Positions 34,559 through 45,547 of a stretch of 64,000 bases of DNA are shown piece after piece. Below the pieces are notes generated by a model that had not been told where the DNA came from, did not search any database, and saw only the letters and a program-made list of their open reading frames with translations. The first letter of the stretch is position 1. The number at the start of each line of letters is the position of its first letter. Source of the DNA: Pseudomonadota bacterium (GTDB lineage: Bacteria; Pseudomonadota; Gammaproteobacteria; Burkholderiales; JABEVD01); assembly GCA_021835845.1 (NCBI GenBank), contig JAKBJU010000008.1, positions 39,308-103,307 of the forward strand, read 5' to 3'. Made by a program: the position numbers and the translations under genes.

Positions 34559-35347
34559 CTATATTCCAGGAGGGGAGCCGGGCGAAAGGGTCAATACTTC
34601 GTGTGCGGCTTCGGTAACCAGTATGGTGTGCTCCCATTGAGCGGAAAGGCTGTGATCCTTCGTGACCACTGTCCAGCCATCGCCCAGATGCCGAATGGCA
34701 GCTTTTCCCGCATTGATCATGGGCTCGATGGTGAAAATCATTCCGGGGAGCAATGTCAATCCGGTTCCGGCGTTGCCATAGTGCAGGACCTGGGGTTCCT
34801 CGTGAAATTTGATGCCTATGCCATGGCCGCAGTATTCTCTTACGACGCTATAGCCATGTTTCTCGGCATGTTTCTGAATGGCGGAGCCGATATCCCCGAG
34901 CCTGTTTCCTGGCTTGACCTGATTGATGCCGTGCCACATGCATTCATGGCTGACTTCGCATAAACGCCTGGCATGAGGCGCTACTTCCCCGACGCAGAAC
35001 ATGCGGCTGGTGTCCCCGTGGTAGCCGTCCTTGATGACGGTGATGTCAATATTCAGGATGTCGCCGTTTTTGAGAACCTTGTCTCCGGGGACGCCGTGGC
35101 AGATCTGATGATTGATGGAGGTGCAAATCGATTTCGGGTAGGGCCTGTGTCCGGGAGGGGCGTAATTGAGTGGCGCGGGAATCGTTTTCTGGATGTTTAC
35201 CATGTAATCGTGACAGAGCCGATCCAGCTCCCCCGTGGTGATTCCGGATTTTACAAAGGGTTCGATATAATCCAGGACTTCGGCAGCAAGCCGCCCGGAG
35301 ACGCGCATTTTTTCGATTTCCTGCTGGGTTTTGATGCTTACTGTCAT
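34559..35347 (-). CDS. map: Methionine aminopeptidase, type I
   Basis: Removes the initiator methionine after deformylation. The 262 residues carry the dinuclear metal ligands: Asp in DILNIDITVIKDGYHGDTSR, His in CGHGIGIKFHEEP, and Glu in FTIEPMINAG and HTILVTE. ATG 35347 gives the normal TVSIKTQQEIEKMR start; the longer frame to 35440 has no support. It is divergent from rpsB and co-oriented with glnD, as in E. coli. Confidence 0.95.
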   Translation of the reverse strand: MTVSIKTQQEIEKMRVSGRLAAEVLDYIEPFVKSGITTGELDRLCHDYMVNIQKTIPAPLNYAPPGHRPYPKSICTSINHQICHGVPGDKVLKNGDILNIDITVIKDGYHGDTSRMFCVGEVAPHARRLCEVSHECMWHGINQVKPGNRLGDIGSAIQKHAEKHGYSVVREYCGHGIGIKFHEEPQVLHYGNAGTGLTLLPGMIFTIEPMINAGKAAIRHLGDGWTVVTKDHSLSAQWEHTILVTEAAHEVLTLSPGSPPGI

Positions 35348-35448
35348 GTGTGCTTTTCTGCCGGACGGAGTTGGGCAGCTGGAACCTTTAAACTTTCGAG
35401 CATATCGAATAGTTGCCTGCAAGGCAATCCGCCAGCGCATGGTTTTTG

Positions 35449-35478
35449 TTGAGGAATTGGCAGGCGGGATGTTACAAT
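35449..35478 (+). promoter_or_regulatory. Candidate rpsB promoter
   Basis: TTGAGG at 35449-35454 and TACAAT at 35473-35478, spaced 18 bp, about 120 bp upstream of the rpsB start. It would give a leader of roughly 110 nt. Between map and rpsB this is the best sigma-70 match on the plus strand. Confidence 0.5.
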
Positions 35479-35484
35479 TGAAAA

Positions 35485-35598
35485 ATCAGTTCGTAAGGGG
35501 ATGGTCCCCAAACTCTGAAATTCTCACACTCGTCCTGCAGGGTGCCCGTTATCGGGTCGTTGAGACGGGTGGAAGTCATAACCCTAATGGAGAACTCA
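35485..35598 (+). promoter_or_regulatory. Structured rpsB 5' leader, candidate S2 autoregulatory region
   Basis: The leader contains a hairpin GGGGA-TGG-TCCCC (35497-35509), a second short stem CCCG-TTAT-CGGG, and a G-rich stretch before the ribosome site GGAGAA. Feedback control of rpsB-tsf by protein S2 through the leader is established in E. coli. That this leader does the same is inference. Confidence 0.4.
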
Positions 35599-36342
35599 AT
35601 GTCGGTTACAATGCGTCAAATGCTGGAGGCTGGTGTCCACTTCGGGCATCAAACCCGTTACTGGAATCCGAAAATGGCTCCCTACATTTTCGGACATCGC
35701 AACAAGATCCATATCGTCAATCTCGAGAAAACCCTGGCAATGTACCAGGAGGCGATGAAGTATGTGCGCCAACTTGCATCCAACAAGGGAACGATACTGT
35801 TCGTCGGCACCAAGCGGCAGGCTCGCGAGATTGTCAAGGAAGAAGCCGCGCGCTGCGGCAGCCCCTATGTCGATCATCGCTGGCTTGGCGGAATGCTGAC
35901 CAACTTCAAGACGGTCAAGCAATCGATCAAGCGCTTGCATGACATGGAAGCCATGATGCAGGACGGATCCATAGACAAGCTTTCCAAGAAGGAGGCGCTT
36001 GAGCTCCATCGTGAATACGAGAAGCTTGAAAGGAGCCTCGGCGGAATCAAGGATATGCCAGGCCTTCCGGATGCGATTTTCGTGATCGATGTCGGGTACC
36101 AGAAGGGAACGATCGTGGAAGCTGCCAAGCTGGGTATTCCCGTGGTTGGGGTTGTTGATACCAATCACTCCCCCGATGGCGTCGCCTATGTCATCCCGGG
36201 CAATGACGATTCCAGCAGGGCGATACGCCTCTATGCAAGAGGGGTGGCCGATGCGATCCTGGAGGGCCGAAGCCAGGTCATCAAGGAACTGGTCAGCGAC
36301 GAATTTGTTGAAGTGAGCGACCCGGCGGAAGCGGGCGAATAA
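35599..36342 (+). CDS. rpsB: 30S ribosomal protein S2
   Basis: The 247-residue S2 protein starts [20 protein letters not shown], followed by [21 protein letters not shown] [14 protein letters not shown] and [19 protein letters not shown], all hallmarks of the family. ATG 35599 follows GGAGAA; the frame extends upstream into the leader without a valid start. It is first in the rpsB-tsf-pyrH-frr operon and is followed by a strong hairpin before tsf. Confidence 0.98.
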   Translation: MSVTMRQMLEAGVHFGHQTRYWNPKMAPYIFGHRNKIHIVNLEKTLAMYQEAMKYVRQLASNKGTILFVGTKRQAREIVKEEAARCGSPYVDHRWLGGMLTNFKTVKQSIKRLHDMEAMMQDGSIDKLSKKEALELHREYEKLERSLGGIKDMPGLPDAIFVIDVGYQKGTIVEAAKLGIPVVGVVDTNHSPDGVAYVIPGNDDSSRAIRLYARGVADAILEGRSQVIKELVSDEFVEVSDPAEAGE

Positions 36343-36345
36343 TCC

Positions 36346-36375
36346 TTAAAAAAGGGGCGTCAGCCCCTTTTTTAA
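36346..36375 (+). terminator. Intercistronic terminator/attenuator between rpsB and tsf
   Basis: A perfect 13-bp inverted repeat TTAAAAAAGGGGC with loop GTCA and a run of six T in the second arm. In E. coli a partial terminator at the same place lowers tsf relative to rpsB; a similar role is inferred. Confidence 0.8.
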
Positions 36376-36402
36376 ACTTTTAATTTTCTGGGAGTTTTGG
36401 AA

Positions 36403-37284
36403 ATGGCGGAAATTACCGCAGGTATGGTCAAGGAACTGCGCGAGCTGACTGGTCTTGGCATGATGGAGTGCAAAAAGGCGCTGAGTGAAACGGATGGCGA
36501 CATGAGGGCAGCCGAAGATCTGCTTCGCATCAAGAGCGGAGCGAAAGCGAGCAAGGCTGCGGGCAGGGTCGCTGCAGAAGGCATGATAGGTGCCTTCGTC
36601 GCTGCAGACAGGAAATCCGGCGCCTTGGTCGAACTCAACTGCGAAACCGATTTCGTTGCGAAGAACCAGGATTTTGTCGATTTTGCAAAAGCGCTTGCAG
36701 AGCTGGTGACTAAAACCGGCCTGACCGATGTTGCCGCTTTGTCCGGGTGCGAAATGGGTGGCGGCAAGACAGTCGAGGAATTGCGCCAGGCGCTCGTCAT
36801 GAAGCTCGGTGAAAACATCAGCGTCCGTAGGATGGTGCGCTTCCAGACGCAAGGCCAGCTGGCCTATTATCTGCACGGCTCGAAAATCGGCGTGCTGGTC
36901 GATTATGCCGGAGCGGATGAGGCGCTGGGCAAGGATATCGCCATGCATATTGCTGCAAGCAAGCCGGTATGCGTTTCCAAGGATGAGGTTCCGGCCGATC
37001 TTTTGGCGAAAGAGCGTGAAATCTATACTGCGCAAGCTGCCGAGAGCGGCAAGCCTGCCAATATCGTCGAAAAAATGGTCGATGGCAGGGTGGCCAAATA
37101 TCTTGCTGAAATCACTTTGCTGGGCCAGCCCTTCGTGAAGGATCCGGATCAGACGGTGGAAAAGCTGCTCGCAGCCCGAAAAGCGAAAGTCAATGCCTTC
37201 CAGATGTTCGTGGTTGGCGAGGGCATCGAAAAGGCATCCACCGATTTTGTCGCCGAGGTTATGGCGCAAGTGGGGCAATCTTGA
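36403..37284 (+). CDS. tsf: Translation elongation factor Ts
   Basis: Guanine nucleotide exchange factor for EF-Tu. The 293 residues begin [20 protein letters not shown] and continue with the core TDFVAKN motif, the two subdomain N/C repeats and a C-terminal module. ATG 36403 is preferred to TTG 36397. The pyrH start overlaps the stop (TTGA). Confidence 0.97.
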   Translation: MAEITAGMVKELRELTGLGMMECKKALSETDGDMRAAEDLLRIKSGAKASKAAGRVAAEGMIGAFVAADRKSGALVELNCETDFVAKNQDFVDFAKALAELVTKTGLTDVAALSGCEMGGGKTVEELRQALVMKLGENISVRRMVRFQTQGQLAYYLHGSKIGVLVDYAGADEALGKDIAMHIAASKPVCVSKDEVPADLLAKEREIYTAQAAESGKPANIVEKMVDGRVAKYLAEITLLGQPFVKDPDQTVEKLLAARKAKVNAFQMFVVGEGIEKASTDFVAEVMAQVGQS

Positions 37285-38003
37285 CGAAAAAAGCGCCGGC
37301 TTACAAGCGCATCCTGCTCAAGCTGAGCGGAGAGGCGCTGATGGGCGACGATAGCTACGGGATCAACCGCCCGACGATCGCGCGCATCGTTTCAGAAATC
37401 AAGGAAGTCGTTGAACTCGGCGTGCAGGTCGCCATCGTGATTGGCGGCGGCAACATTTTCCGGGGCGTGGCGCTTGGTGCGGCAGGCATGGATCGCGCGA
37501 CAGCCGATTACATGGGGATGATGGCCACCGTCATGAATGCGCTTGCTTTGCAGGATACGATGCGTGGTGTCGGACTCGGATGCCGCGTGCAATCCGCGCT
37601 CAATATCGAGCAGGTTGCCGAGCCTTATATTCGCGGCAAAGCGATGCGCTACCTTGAAGAGGGCAAGGTTGTGGTGTTTGCCGCCGGAACGGGCAATCCC
37701 TTTTTCACGACAGATACGGCCGCCGCGCTGCGCGGGATGGAGATGAATGTCGATATCGTTCTCAAGGCAACCAAAGTTGACGGAGTTTATACCGCTGATC
37801 CGGTGGCTCACCCCGAGGCTACGCGATACAACCGCTTGAGCTTTGATGAGGCGATACAGAAGAACCTGAAGGTCATGGACGCTACTGCATTGGCATTGTG
37901 CAGGGATCAGAATATGAATGTGAACGTTTTCAGCATATTCAAGCCTTCCGCCTTGAAGCGAGTCGTGTTCGGGGAGGACGAGGGTACTCTGGTATACTGC
38001 TGA
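37281..38003 (+). CDS. pyrH: UMP kinase
   Basis: An amino-acid-kinase-fold enzyme that phosphorylates UMP to UDP. Motifs are [36 protein letters not shown] and [13 protein letters not shown]. The 240-residue length is normal. The start is TTG 37281, overlapping the tsf stop, so it is translationally coupled; an AAG-rich stretch follows rather than an upstream ribosome site of its own. Confidence 0.97.
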   Translation: MTKKAPAYKRILLKLSGEALMGDDSYGINRPTIARIVSEIKEVVELGVQVAIVIGGGNIFRGVALGAAGMDRATADYMGMMATVMNALALQDTMRGVGLGCRVQSALNIEQVAEPYIRGKAMRYLEEGKVVVFAAGTGNPFFTTDTAAALRGMEMNVDIVLKATKVDGVYTADPVAHPEATRYNRLSFDEAIQKNLKVMDATALALCRDQNMNVNVFSIFKPSALKRVVFGEDEGTLVYC

Positions 38004-38029
38004 TTTCAGCATATTGGGAAAACACGAAG

Positions 38030-38587
38030 ATGTTGGGTGAAGTCAAGAAATCTGCCGAGCAAAGAATGATCAAGGCGCTCGAGTCCCTGAAAGTCGATTT
38101 CTCCAAAGTCAGGACAGGGCGGGCGCATACCGGCATACTCGACCACGTGGTAGTGGACTATTACGGCAATCCCACGCCGATCAGTCAGGTCGCCGGCGTG
38201 AGCTTGCTGGATGCGCGTACCATCAGCGTTTCTCCATGGGAGAAAAAAATGCTGGCGCAGGTCGAAAAGGCGATCAGGGATTCCGATTTGGGGCTCAATC
38301 CTTCCACGGTGGGGGATATTGTGCGGGTTCCCATGCCCATGCTCACGGAAGAGCGCAGGCGCGATCTGATCAAGGTGGTCAGGGGGGAGGCCGAGAACGC
38401 GCGAATAGCCATCCGGAATATTCGCAGGGACGCCAATTCCTCGCTCAAGGAACTCGTCAAGGAAAAGGCCATTTCCGAGGATGACGAGCGGCGTGCGCAG
38501 GATGAAATCCAGAAGCTGACTGATCGCCATATCGCTGAAGTGGACAAGGCATTGCAGGCCAAAGAAGCCGATCTTATGGCAGTCTGA
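38030..38587 (+). CDS. frr: Ribosome recycling factor
   Basis: Releases ribosomes from mRNA after termination together with EF-G. The 185 residues form the usual two domains, with [19 protein letters not shown] at the domain junction and [17 protein letters not shown] in the long helices. ATG 38030 fits the family N-terminus; the frame is open upstream into pyrH but without similarity. The stop shares a base with the uppS ATG. Confidence 0.97.
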   Translation: MLGEVKKSAEQRMIKALESLKVDFSKVRTGRAHTGILDHVVVDYYGNPTPISQVAGVSLLDARTISVSPWEKKMLAQVEKAIRDSDLGLNPSTVGDIVRVPMPMLTEERRRDLIKVVRGEAENARIAIRNIRRDANSSLKELVKEKAISEDDERRAQDEIQKLTDRHIAEVDKALQAKEADLMAV

Positions 38588-39342
38588 TGGCTCAGTTCCA
38601 AAGCTCGACTTGCGAGATTCCCGAGGCAAAAGCCATTCCGTCGCATATCGCGATCATCATGGACGGCAATGGCAGATGGGCTAAACAGCGCATGTTGCCG
38701 AGAATTGCCGGGCATCAGCGAGGCGTCAAGAGCGTGCGCAACACGGTCCGGCATTGTGTCGAAATCGGCGTCGAGTATCTGACCCTGTTCGCTTTCAGCA
38801 GCGAGAATTGGCGCAGACCAAAAGACGAGGTGTCTTTTCTGATGACGCTTTTTTACAGCGCCCTGGATCGGGAAATCGATCAGATTCACAAGGATAATCT
38901 GCGGTTCAGGGTAATCGGGGATCTTGCGCCATTCAATGCCAAGCTGGTCACTTTGATCAAGGAGGCTGAACTGCGCACTGCAGGCAACACAGGCCTGACT
39001 TTTACCATAGCTGCCAATTATGGGGGCAGGTGGGATATCCTGCAGGCGGCAAAGCGCATGTTGAACGATCATCCGGAGCTTGCAGGCGGATTCGATGAGT
39101 GCCATCTCGCGCCTTATCTTTCGATGAATTATGCTCCGGAACCCGATCTTTTCATAAGAACGGGGGGGGAGCAGCGAATCAGCAACTTTCTTTTGTGGCA
39201 GCTTGCCTATACCGAACTCTACTTCACGGATACCCTGTGGCCGGATTTCGATTCGACCGCACTGGATCTTGCCATCGCTTCCTATCAGGCGAGGGAGCGT
39301 CGCTTCGGGCGAACCAGCGAACAGTTGCTCGCAACCCCCTGA
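38587..39342 (+). CDS. uppS: Undecaprenyl diphosphate synthase
   Basis: Cis-prenyltransferase that builds the C55 lipid carrier for peptidoglycan and O-antigen. The catalytic Asp 26 is in [13 protein letters not shown], followed by [20 protein letters not shown], and the C-terminal [18 protein letters not shown] and ELYF motifs. The 251-residue length is normal. It is the link between the translation genes and the following envelope genes. Confidence 0.97.
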   Translation: MAQFQSSTCEIPEAKAIPSHIAIIMDGNGRWAKQRMLPRIAGHQRGVKSVRNTVRHCVEIGVEYLTLFAFSSENWRRPKDEVSFLMTLFYSALDREIDQIHKDNLRFRVIGDLAPFNAKLVTLIKEAELRTAGNTGLTFTIAANYGGRWDILQAAKRMLNDHPELAGGFDECHLAPYLSMNYAPEPDLFIRTGGEQRISNFLLWQLAYTELYFTDTLWPDFDSTALDLAIASYQARERRFGRTSEQLLATP

Positions 39343-39344
39343 CA

Positions 39345-40157
39345 ATGCTTAAAGCCAGGATACTGACAGCAATAGTATTGATTCCGCTTTTCCTGGGCGC
39401 CTTGTTTTTCCTCTCCGACGAGCTATGGATAGGCGTGACGCTGGCAGTGACAATGCTTGCCTGCCGGGAATGGGGCAGGATGGCCGGCTTTTCGAAAATG
39501 CTTGGCCAGCTTTATCTCGTCCTGTCCTTCATGTTGTCGTGGTTCGTTCTCTGGCTGATTCATGTCGATTCTGCGCGCATCCTGTTTTTTTACGGGGCTT
39601 CGGCCATTTTCTGGTTGGTTGTCGCTCCATTCTGGCTCGCATTTGGCTGGCATGTGCGGCACCCGCTCATCATGGCATTGGCAGGGTGGGTTGTGCTGAT
39701 TCCGACATGGCTTGCCCTGATCGATCTCAGGCTTTATGGGCCGTGGCTTTTGCTCGGAGTCATGGCAATAGTCTGGATTGCTGATACCGCTGCTTATTTC
39801 GCCGGGAGACGATTCGGGGAGCACAAGCTTGCCCCATCGATCAGCCCCGGAAAAACCTGGGAAGGCGTTGCCGGGGCTGCCGCTGCGGTGGGGATTTATG
39901 CCTGGTTTCTGGTGTTCTCGGGCAACACGGATGCCCTGGCAATTGATCCGCCCTGGCTGATTCTGTCGACCTGGGTGCTGATGGTTTTCAGCATCATCGG
40001 CGACCTTTTCGAATCTTCCGTCAAGCGCAATGCAGGGCTCAAGGACAGCGGAAGCATTCTTCCCGGCCATGGCGGGATACTTGACCGCATTGACAGCCTG
40101 ACGGCGGCGCTTCCTCTGGCCGCACTGGGCCTGATGCTCATACAGCAGTTGCCATGA
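39345..40157 (+). CDS. cdsA: Phosphatidate cytidylyltransferase
   Basis: Makes CDP-diacylglycerol, the precursor of all phospholipids. The 270-residue product has about seven membrane helices and the C-terminal signature [20 protein letters not shown] followed by LDRIDSL, preceded by [12 protein letters not shown] 39345 follows the uppS stop by two bases; the longer open frame inside uppS is ignored. dxr overlaps its stop by 4 bp. Confidence 0.95.
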   Translation: MLKARILTAIVLIPLFLGALFFLSDELWIGVTLAVTMLACREWGRMAGFSKMLGQLYLVLSFMLSWFVLWLIHVDSARILFFYGASAIFWLVVAPFWLAFGWHVRHPLIMALAGWVVLIPTWLALIDLRLYGPWLLLGVMAIVWIADTAAYFAGRRFGEHKLAPSISPGKTWEGVAGAAAAVGIYAWFLVFSGNTDALAIDPPWLILSTWVLMVFSIIGDLFESSVKRNAGLKDSGSILPGHGGILDRIDSLTAALPLAALGLMLIQQLP

Positions 40158-41332
40158 TGACGCAAAACATCACCATACTGGGCTCCACAGGGAGCATCGG
40201 CAAAAGCACACTCGACGTGGTGGCGAGGCATCCCGAGAAATTCACGGTGTTCGCATTGAGCGCGAATACCCAGCATGAGGTCCTGCTCGAGCAGTGCCTG
40301 AAATTCAGGCCGAAGTATGCCGTGATGCGGGACGAGTCGGGTGCGCAGCGCTTAAGGGAAGGAATTGTTGGGGCGGGGCTGAATACCGAAGTCGAAAGCG
40401 GAGTTGCAGCGCTCGAAAAAATAGCCTCTCTCCCTGAAGTGGATACCGTGATGGCTGCCATTGTCGGCGCTGCGGGAATGCAGCCGGCGCTTGCCGCAGC
40501 AAGAAGCGGGAAAAGAATCCTGCTTGCAAACAAGGAGACCCTTGTCATGGCAGGCCAGCTTTTTATGGATGCGGTCAAAGAAAACGGCGCCGTTCTTTTG
40601 CCCATAGACAGCGAGCACAATGCCATTTTCCAGGTGCTGCCGCGCGAGGGATCCCTCGAGAGGGGAGGCGTGAAGCGCATCCTGCTCACGGCGTCCGGCG
40701 GCCCTTTCAGGAATTTCTCGAGGGAAGCGCTTGAACGTGTCACGCCGGATGAGGCGTGCAGGCATCCGAACTGGGTCATGGGCAGAAAGATTTCCGTCGA
40801 TTCTGCGACCATGATGAACAAGGGGCTGGAGGTAATCGAGGCGCACTGGCTGTTCAATGCGGGAGCCGATCGGATCAGGGTGGTCGTGCACCCCGAGAGC
40901 ATCATCCATTCCATGGTCGAATACATCGATGGCTCGATACTTGCCCAGTTGGGCAATCCAGATATGCGCACGCCGATCGCTTATGCGCTCGGGTTTCCCC
41001 AAAGAATCGATTCCGGCGTCGAGTCGCTCGATTTGTGCCGGATCGCGACGCTTCACTTCGAAGAGCCCGATTTTTCCCGCTTTCCCTGTCTTGCCCTGGC
41101 ATTTCAGGCATTGAAAGCCGGCGGGGCGGCTGCGACCATACTGAATGCTGCGAATGAAGTGGCTGTGCAGTATTTTCTCGAAAAGAGGATACGCTTTACG
41201 GCCATTTCCGACATGATAGAAGAAACGCTGAGCGAATTGGGCGCCTTGCCACTCGACACTCTGGAAGAAGCGATCGAGATCGACAGGATGGCGAGGGGCG
41301 TCGCCACTGCCCTGCTTTCGAGAATCTCATGA
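40154..41332 (+). CDS. dxr: 1-deoxy-D-xylulose 5-phosphate reductoisomerase
   Basis: Second step of the MEP isoprenoid pathway. [17 protein letters not shown] binds [15 protein letters not shown] and [12 protein letters not shown] form the metal site, and TASGGPFR with [22 protein letters not shown] complete the core. The 392-residue length is normal. The start is ATG 40154 (or 40157). It supplies isoprenoid units to uppS upstream. Confidence 0.97.
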   Translation: MMTQNITILGSTGSIGKSTLDVVARHPEKFTVFALSANTQHEVLLEQCLKFRPKYAVMRDESGAQRLREGIVGAGLNTEVESGVAALEKIASLPEVDTVMAAIVGAAGMQPALAAARSGKRILLANKETLVMAGQLFMDAVKENGAVLLPIDSEHNAIFQVLPREGSLERGGVKRILLTASGGPFRNFSREALERVTPDEACRHPNWVMGRKISVDSATMMNKGLEVIEAHWLFNAGADRIRVVVHPESIIHSMVEYIDGSILAQLGNPDMRTPIAYALGFPQRIDSGVESLDLCRIATLHFEEPDFSRFPCLALAFQALKAGGAAATILNAANEVAVQYFLEKRIRFTAISDMIEETLSELGALPLDTLEEAIEIDRMARGVATALLSRIS

Positions 41333-42687
41333 ATATCATGCATACCCTGGCTGCATTTGCCATGGCGCTCGGTATCCTCATCGTGGTCCACGAATTGGGG
41401 CATTATCTGGTTGCCAGAGCCTGTGGCGTCAGGGTGCTGCGTTTTTCTGTCGGCTTTGGCAAGCCGCTGCTCTCCAGACGCATCGGGGCTGACCGGACCG
41501 AGTGGTCGATTGCTGCTTTCCCGATCGGGGGCTACGTCAAGATGCTTGACGAGCGGGAAGGGGAAGTGTCGCCTGAAGAAACTCACCGCGCTTTCAACCG
41601 TCAGACGGTCTACCGTCGCTGCGCGATTGTTCTTGCCGGCCCTATCTCGAACCTTGTTCTGGCCGTTCTCCTGTACTGGGGGCTCTTCGTGCATGGCATT
41701 CCCGGGATGAAACCCGTCCTTGGGCCGATCAGGCCGGATTCGGTTGTTGCCCAGGCGGGTTTCAGGGAGGGCGACGAAATTCTGGATGTCGATCACCGGA
41801 ATGTTAAAACCTGGGACGATGTGCGCTGGATTTTGATTCAGCAAGCCGTGAAGAAGGCCGCAATTGACGTTTCGGCACGCGATGCCGAAGGGCGCATCGT
41901 TCCGTACAAACTCGATTTGAGCCATGCGGATATCGACAGCAAGAATTTTCTTTCCGATATGGGTTTCGAGAGGATGCAGATATCCCTCCCTCCGGTGATC
42001 GACGAGGTGACGAAGGATGGGCCTGCCGATCGAGCAGGTATTGTGGCTGGCGACAGGATCGTTGCACTCAATGGCCATTCCATCAGCACATGGTCCGAGG
42101 TGGCTGAATTCATCCGAAAGAATGAATCTGTCCCGGTCAGAATGGAAATTGAGCGCAATGGCTCTCGCTTATCGATGCAAATCATTCCGGAAGTTGCGTC
42201 AGAAAACGGCCAGCGCATCAGCAGGATCGGTATCGAAGCGAAAATCGATCGGAGAGAGATGGATAAAATGTTCACCCAGGTGCGCTATTCGCCTCTTGAA
42301 GCATTTTTCCGGGCATTCGACAAGACTTGGGAGACGTCCGGGTTCACGTTGAAAATGCTCGGCGAGATGTTTCTCGGAAAAATTTCCATGAAGAATATCG
42401 GCGGGCCGATCACGATCGCCGACTATGCTGGACAGTCAGCCAGGATGGGCATTGTTGCCTATTTGAATTTTCTGGCGCTCATCAGTATCAGCCTCGGCAT
42501 ACTCAATTTGTTGCCCGTTCCTGTGTTAGATGGGGGGCATTTGATGTATTATATGGCCGAAATTGTGAGAGGCAGACCCCTGTCTGACAGGGCTATGGAA
42601 ATCGGCCAGCAGGTGGGAATGTTCCTGCTTTTCTCGCTGATGGCACTGGCTATTTACAATGATCTGCACCGTCTGATTACCGGCTGA
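41329..42687 (+). CDS. rseP: Site-2 protease RseP (regulator of sigma-E)
   Basis: Intramembrane zinc protease that cleaves RseA in the sigma-E envelope stress pathway and clears signal peptides. The zinc motif HELGH is at residues 21-25, two PDZ domains lie at about 110-190 and 200-280, and the second zinc site [12 protein letters not shown] is near 395. It has four membrane helices and 452 residues. ATG 41329 overlaps the dxr stop. It precedes bamA, whose product folds the proteins this pathway monitors. Confidence 0.96.
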   Translation: MNIMHTLAAFAMALGILIVVHELGHYLVARACGVRVLRFSVGFGKPLLSRRIGADRTEWSIAAFPIGGYVKMLDEREGEVSPEETHRAFNRQTVYRRCAIVLAGPISNLVLAVLLYWGLFVHGIPGMKPVLGPIRPDSVVAQAGFREGDEILDVDHRNVKTWDDVRWILIQQAVKKAAIDVSARDAEGRIVPYKLDLSHADIDSKNFLSDMGFERMQISLPPVIDEVTKDGPADRAGIVAGDRIVALNGHSISTWSEVAEFIRKNESVPVRMEIERNGSRLSMQIIPEVASENGQRISRIGIEAKIDRREMDKMFTQVRYSPLEAFFRAFDKTWETSGFTLKMLGEMFLGKISMKNIGGPITIADYAGQSARMGIVAYLNFLALISISLGILNLLPVPVLDGGHLMYYMAEIVRGRPLSDRAMEIGQQVGMFLLFSLMALAIYNDLHRLITG

Positions 42688-42692
42688 TTTTA

Positions 42693-45020
42693 ATGAAAAT
42701 AAAACATTTGGTGGCAATTCTTTCCAGTCTTTATGCAACTTCGAGCTTTGCGATGCAGCCTTTCGTCGTGAAGAATATCAAGGTCGAAGGCATACAGCGC
42801 ACCGAAGCCGGCACGGTATTCAGCTATTTGCCGGTGAAGGTCGGCGATACCATGAACGACGAGAAATCGGTTGCCGCGATCAAGGCACTATATGCCACCG
42901 GTTTCTTCAAGGACGTGCGCATCGAGGCCGACGGGGGTGTGCTCATCGTGGTCGTCCAGGAACGCCCCGCGATTGCGTCGATCGATATTGTGGGCGCAAA
43001 GGAAATCAAGAAGGATACGCTGAAGACCAGCTTGAAGCAGATCGGGCTCGCCGAAGCGCGCATTCTCGACAGATCGCTGCTTGACAAGGCAGTCCAGGAA
43101 TTGAAGAGGCAATACATCGGGCGCGGCCATTACGCCGTAAAGGTTGTCGCTACGCTCACGCCCCTCGAACGCAATCGCGTCGACGTCACCTTCAATATTA
43201 CCGAGGGGGATGTCGCCAAGATTCACAAGATCAGCATCATCGGAAACCATGTTTTCAAGGAAAAGGATCTGGTCAAGCTTTTCTCGCTCTCCACGCCGAA
43301 CTGGCTTTCATGGTTTACTGACGACGACCAGTATTCGAAAACCAAGCTTTCTGCCGATGAGGAAACCCTGCGTTCTTATTATCAGAACCGCGGCTATCTG
43401 GAGTTTGCCATCAATTCCACGGATGTTTCGATTACACCGGATAAAAAGGATATCTACATCACCCTCAATATCACGGAAGGGCCAAAATATACCATCAGCG
43501 GCGTCAAGTTCGCAGGAGACATGCTGATCCCGGAAACGGAATTGCGCAAAATGGTTTCCGTCAAGGCTGGCGATATTTTCGATCGGGAGAAGATAACCGA
43601 CTCCATAAAACTCATCAGCGACAGGCTGTCGGACGAAGGCTATGCTTTTGCGAATGTCAATGCCATACCGGATCTGGACAAGAAAAGCCACACTGCCACC
43701 TTCACTTTCTCGATTGACCCGGGACATCGTGTCTATGTCAGGCGAATCAATATCACTGGCAATACGCGAACCAAGGACGAGGTGATCCGCCGGGAGTTCA
43801 GGCAGATGGAGGGGGGATGGTACATGGGCCAGAATATCAAGGATTCCAAGAACCGAATCGACAGGCTGGGCTATTTTTCCGATTCCAACATAGAAACGCC
43901 GGCCGTGGTAGGCACGAACGACCAGGTTGATCTCAACCTCAACGTGACTGAAAGGCCGACGGGCAACATATCGGTCGGTGCCGGTTACGCGAGCGCTGAA
44001 GGTCTGATATTGAATGGATCGATTTCGGAAAACAACATTTTCGGGACGGGCAACCAGGCATCGATATCGGTCAATACGAGCATACTGAACAGGGTCATCG
44101 ACCTCTCCTATACCAATCCCTATTATACGGATGCAGGCACCAGCCTGGGATACGATTTGTACAGGAGGGATGTCAATCCTTCCGCGCTGATGCTCGGTCA
44201 ATACCAGACCAACACGACGGGTGCGATGGTGCGCTACGGTGTTCCGGTGACCGACATCGACACCGTCCATTATGGTTTGGGGTTGGAGGAAACGACCATC
44301 AATTTGGTCAACTATGCGGCGCTTTACCCCTATTACGGGCTGTATAATCCTTACCTGAACTTCACTTCGCCGGTATATAGCCAGTTCGTCCAGCAGTTCG
44401 GCAATTACAACACCACAGTCAAGGGTACCATAGGCTGGTCGCGTGATACCCGCAACAATGCTTTCTTTCCCACAGAAGGAAACATGATCAGTGCCTATAC
44501 TGAGATGGGGTTGCCCGGCGGCTCGCTGAAGTATTACAAAGTTACGAGCCAGGACATGTGGTTCCATGACATCTATAAAGACATTACCCTGATGCTGGAG
44601 GGACAGTTGGGTGTCGGCGGTGGCTATGGCGGCAAGCCATTGCCGTTTTTCGACAATTTCTTCGCTGGCGGCGTCGGTTCGGTGCGAGGTTACGACATCA
44701 GTTCTCTGGGACCCAAGGACTCCTATTATGAGCCAATCGGCGGCAACAAGATGGTGACGGTGAGCAGCGAGGTATATTTCCCCATGCCGGGCATCAAGGA
44801 CAAGAAATCGGTTCGTCTGAGTACTTTTGTCGATGGCGGTCAGGTTTACGGAAACAGCCAGATTCCGCTGCAAGGCGGAGGATTGCGTTATGCCGCAGGG
44901 GTGGCGCTGACCTGGATTTCTCCGGTCGGCCCGCTCAAATTCAGCTTTGCCCAGCCGATCAATCCGCAGCCTTTGGATAATATCCAGAGGTTCCAGTTCA
45001 TGCTGGGCAATATATTCTAA
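42693..45020 (+). CDS. bamA: Outer membrane protein assembly factor BamA
   Basis: Core of the beta-barrel assembly machine. A signal peptide (residues 1-20, ending SSFA) precedes five POTRA repeats (about 22-420), then a 16-strand Omp85 barrel with VRGYDISSLGP (the conserved VRGF/Y motif of loop 6) and a C-terminal strand ending in aromatic Phe. At 775 residues it is of normal length. It begins five bases after rseP and is followed by skp. Confidence 0.97.
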   Translation: MKIKHLVAILSSLYATSSFAMQPFVVKNIKVEGIQRTEAGTVFSYLPVKVGDTMNDEKSVAAIKALYATGFFKDVRIEADGGVLIVVVQERPAIASIDIVGAKEIKKDTLKTSLKQIGLAEARILDRSLLDKAVQELKRQYIGRGHYAVKVVATLTPLERNRVDVTFNITEGDVAKIHKISIIGNHVFKEKDLVKLFSLSTPNWLSWFTDDDQYSKTKLSADEETLRSYYQNRGYLEFAINSTDVSITPDKKDIYITLNITEGPKYTISGVKFAGDMLIPETELRKMVSVKAGDIFDREKITDSIKLISDRLSDEGYAFANVNAIPDLDKKSHTATFTFSIDPGHRVYVRRINITGNTRTKDEVIRREFRQMEGGWYMGQNIKDSKNRIDRLGYFSDSNIETPAVVGTNDQVDLNLNVTERPTGNISVGAGYASAEGLILNGSISENNIFGTGNQASISVNTSILNRVIDLSYTNPYYTDAGTSLGYDLYRRDVNPSALMLGQYQTNTTGAMVRYGVPVTDIDTVHYGLGLEETTINLVNYAALYPYYGLYNPYLNFTSPVYSQFVQQFGNYNTTVKGTIGWSRDTRNNAFFPTEGNMISAYTEMGLPGGSLKYYKVTSQDMWFHDIYKDITLMLEGQLGVGGGYGGKPLPFFDNFFAGGVGSVRGYDISSLGPKDSYYEPIGGNKMVTVSSEVYFPMPGIKDKKSVRLSTFVDGGQVYGNSQIPLQGGGLRYAAGVALTWISPVGPLKFSFAQPINPQPLDNIQRFQFMLGNIF

Positions 45021-45040
45021 TTTGGAATCAGGAGATTAAA

Positions 45041-45544
45041 TTGAAAAGGATATATGCAGGTTTAGTCGCAATGGTTCTGGCCGCTGGCGCATCCATCAGT
45101 TGCGCAGACGAGATCAAGATCGGAATCGTGAACACCGAACGGGTGTTGAGGGAGTCCGCTCCCGCGATCGCTGCACAGAAAAGGATAGAAAAGGAGTTTG
45201 CAGCAAGAGACCAAAACCTGCAGAAAATGGCGAAGCAGGCCAAGGATCTCCAAGCGCAGCTGGACAAGGAAGGGATGACGATGTCCGATTCGGACAGGGC
45301 AGCCAAGGAGCGCGATCTTGCCAATCTGAGCCGGGATTTCCAGCGCATGCAGCGCGAATTCAGGGAAGATCTCAATCTGAGGAAAAACGAGGAGCTGGCT
45401 ACCGTGATCGAGAAAGCCAACAAGGCGATCACCAGTATCGCCCAGTCCGAGAAATACGACCTGATACTCCAGGAGGCGGTATACAGGAGTCCCAAGATAG
45501 ATATCACCGACAAGGTGATCAAGGCATTGGCCAACGAGAAGTAA
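45041..45544 (+). CDS. skp: Periplasmic chaperone Skp (OmpH family)
   Basis: Holds unfolded outer-membrane proteins for BamA. The 167 residues have a signal peptide (about 1-23), then the OmpH start EIKIGIVNTERVLRESAPA, a long coiled coil (about 45-135) rich in Lys/Glu, and the C-terminal KYDLILQEAVYRSPKIDIT. The start is TTG 45041, supported by AGGAG eight bases upstream. Confidence 0.93.
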   Translation: MKRIYAGLVAMVLAAGASISCADEIKIGIVNTERVLRESAPAIAAQKRIEKEFAARDQNLQKMAKQAKDLQAQLDKEGMTMSDSDRAAKERDLANLSRDFQRMQREFREDLNLRKNEELATVIEKANKAITSIAQSEKYDLILQEAVYRSPKIDITDKVIKALANEK

Positions 45545-45547
45545 TTT

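Noticed and set aside
43308..44873. 521-codon minus-strand open frame opposite bamA
   Set aside because: Antisense shadow of the bamA barrel region; no recognisable domain and no ribosome site.
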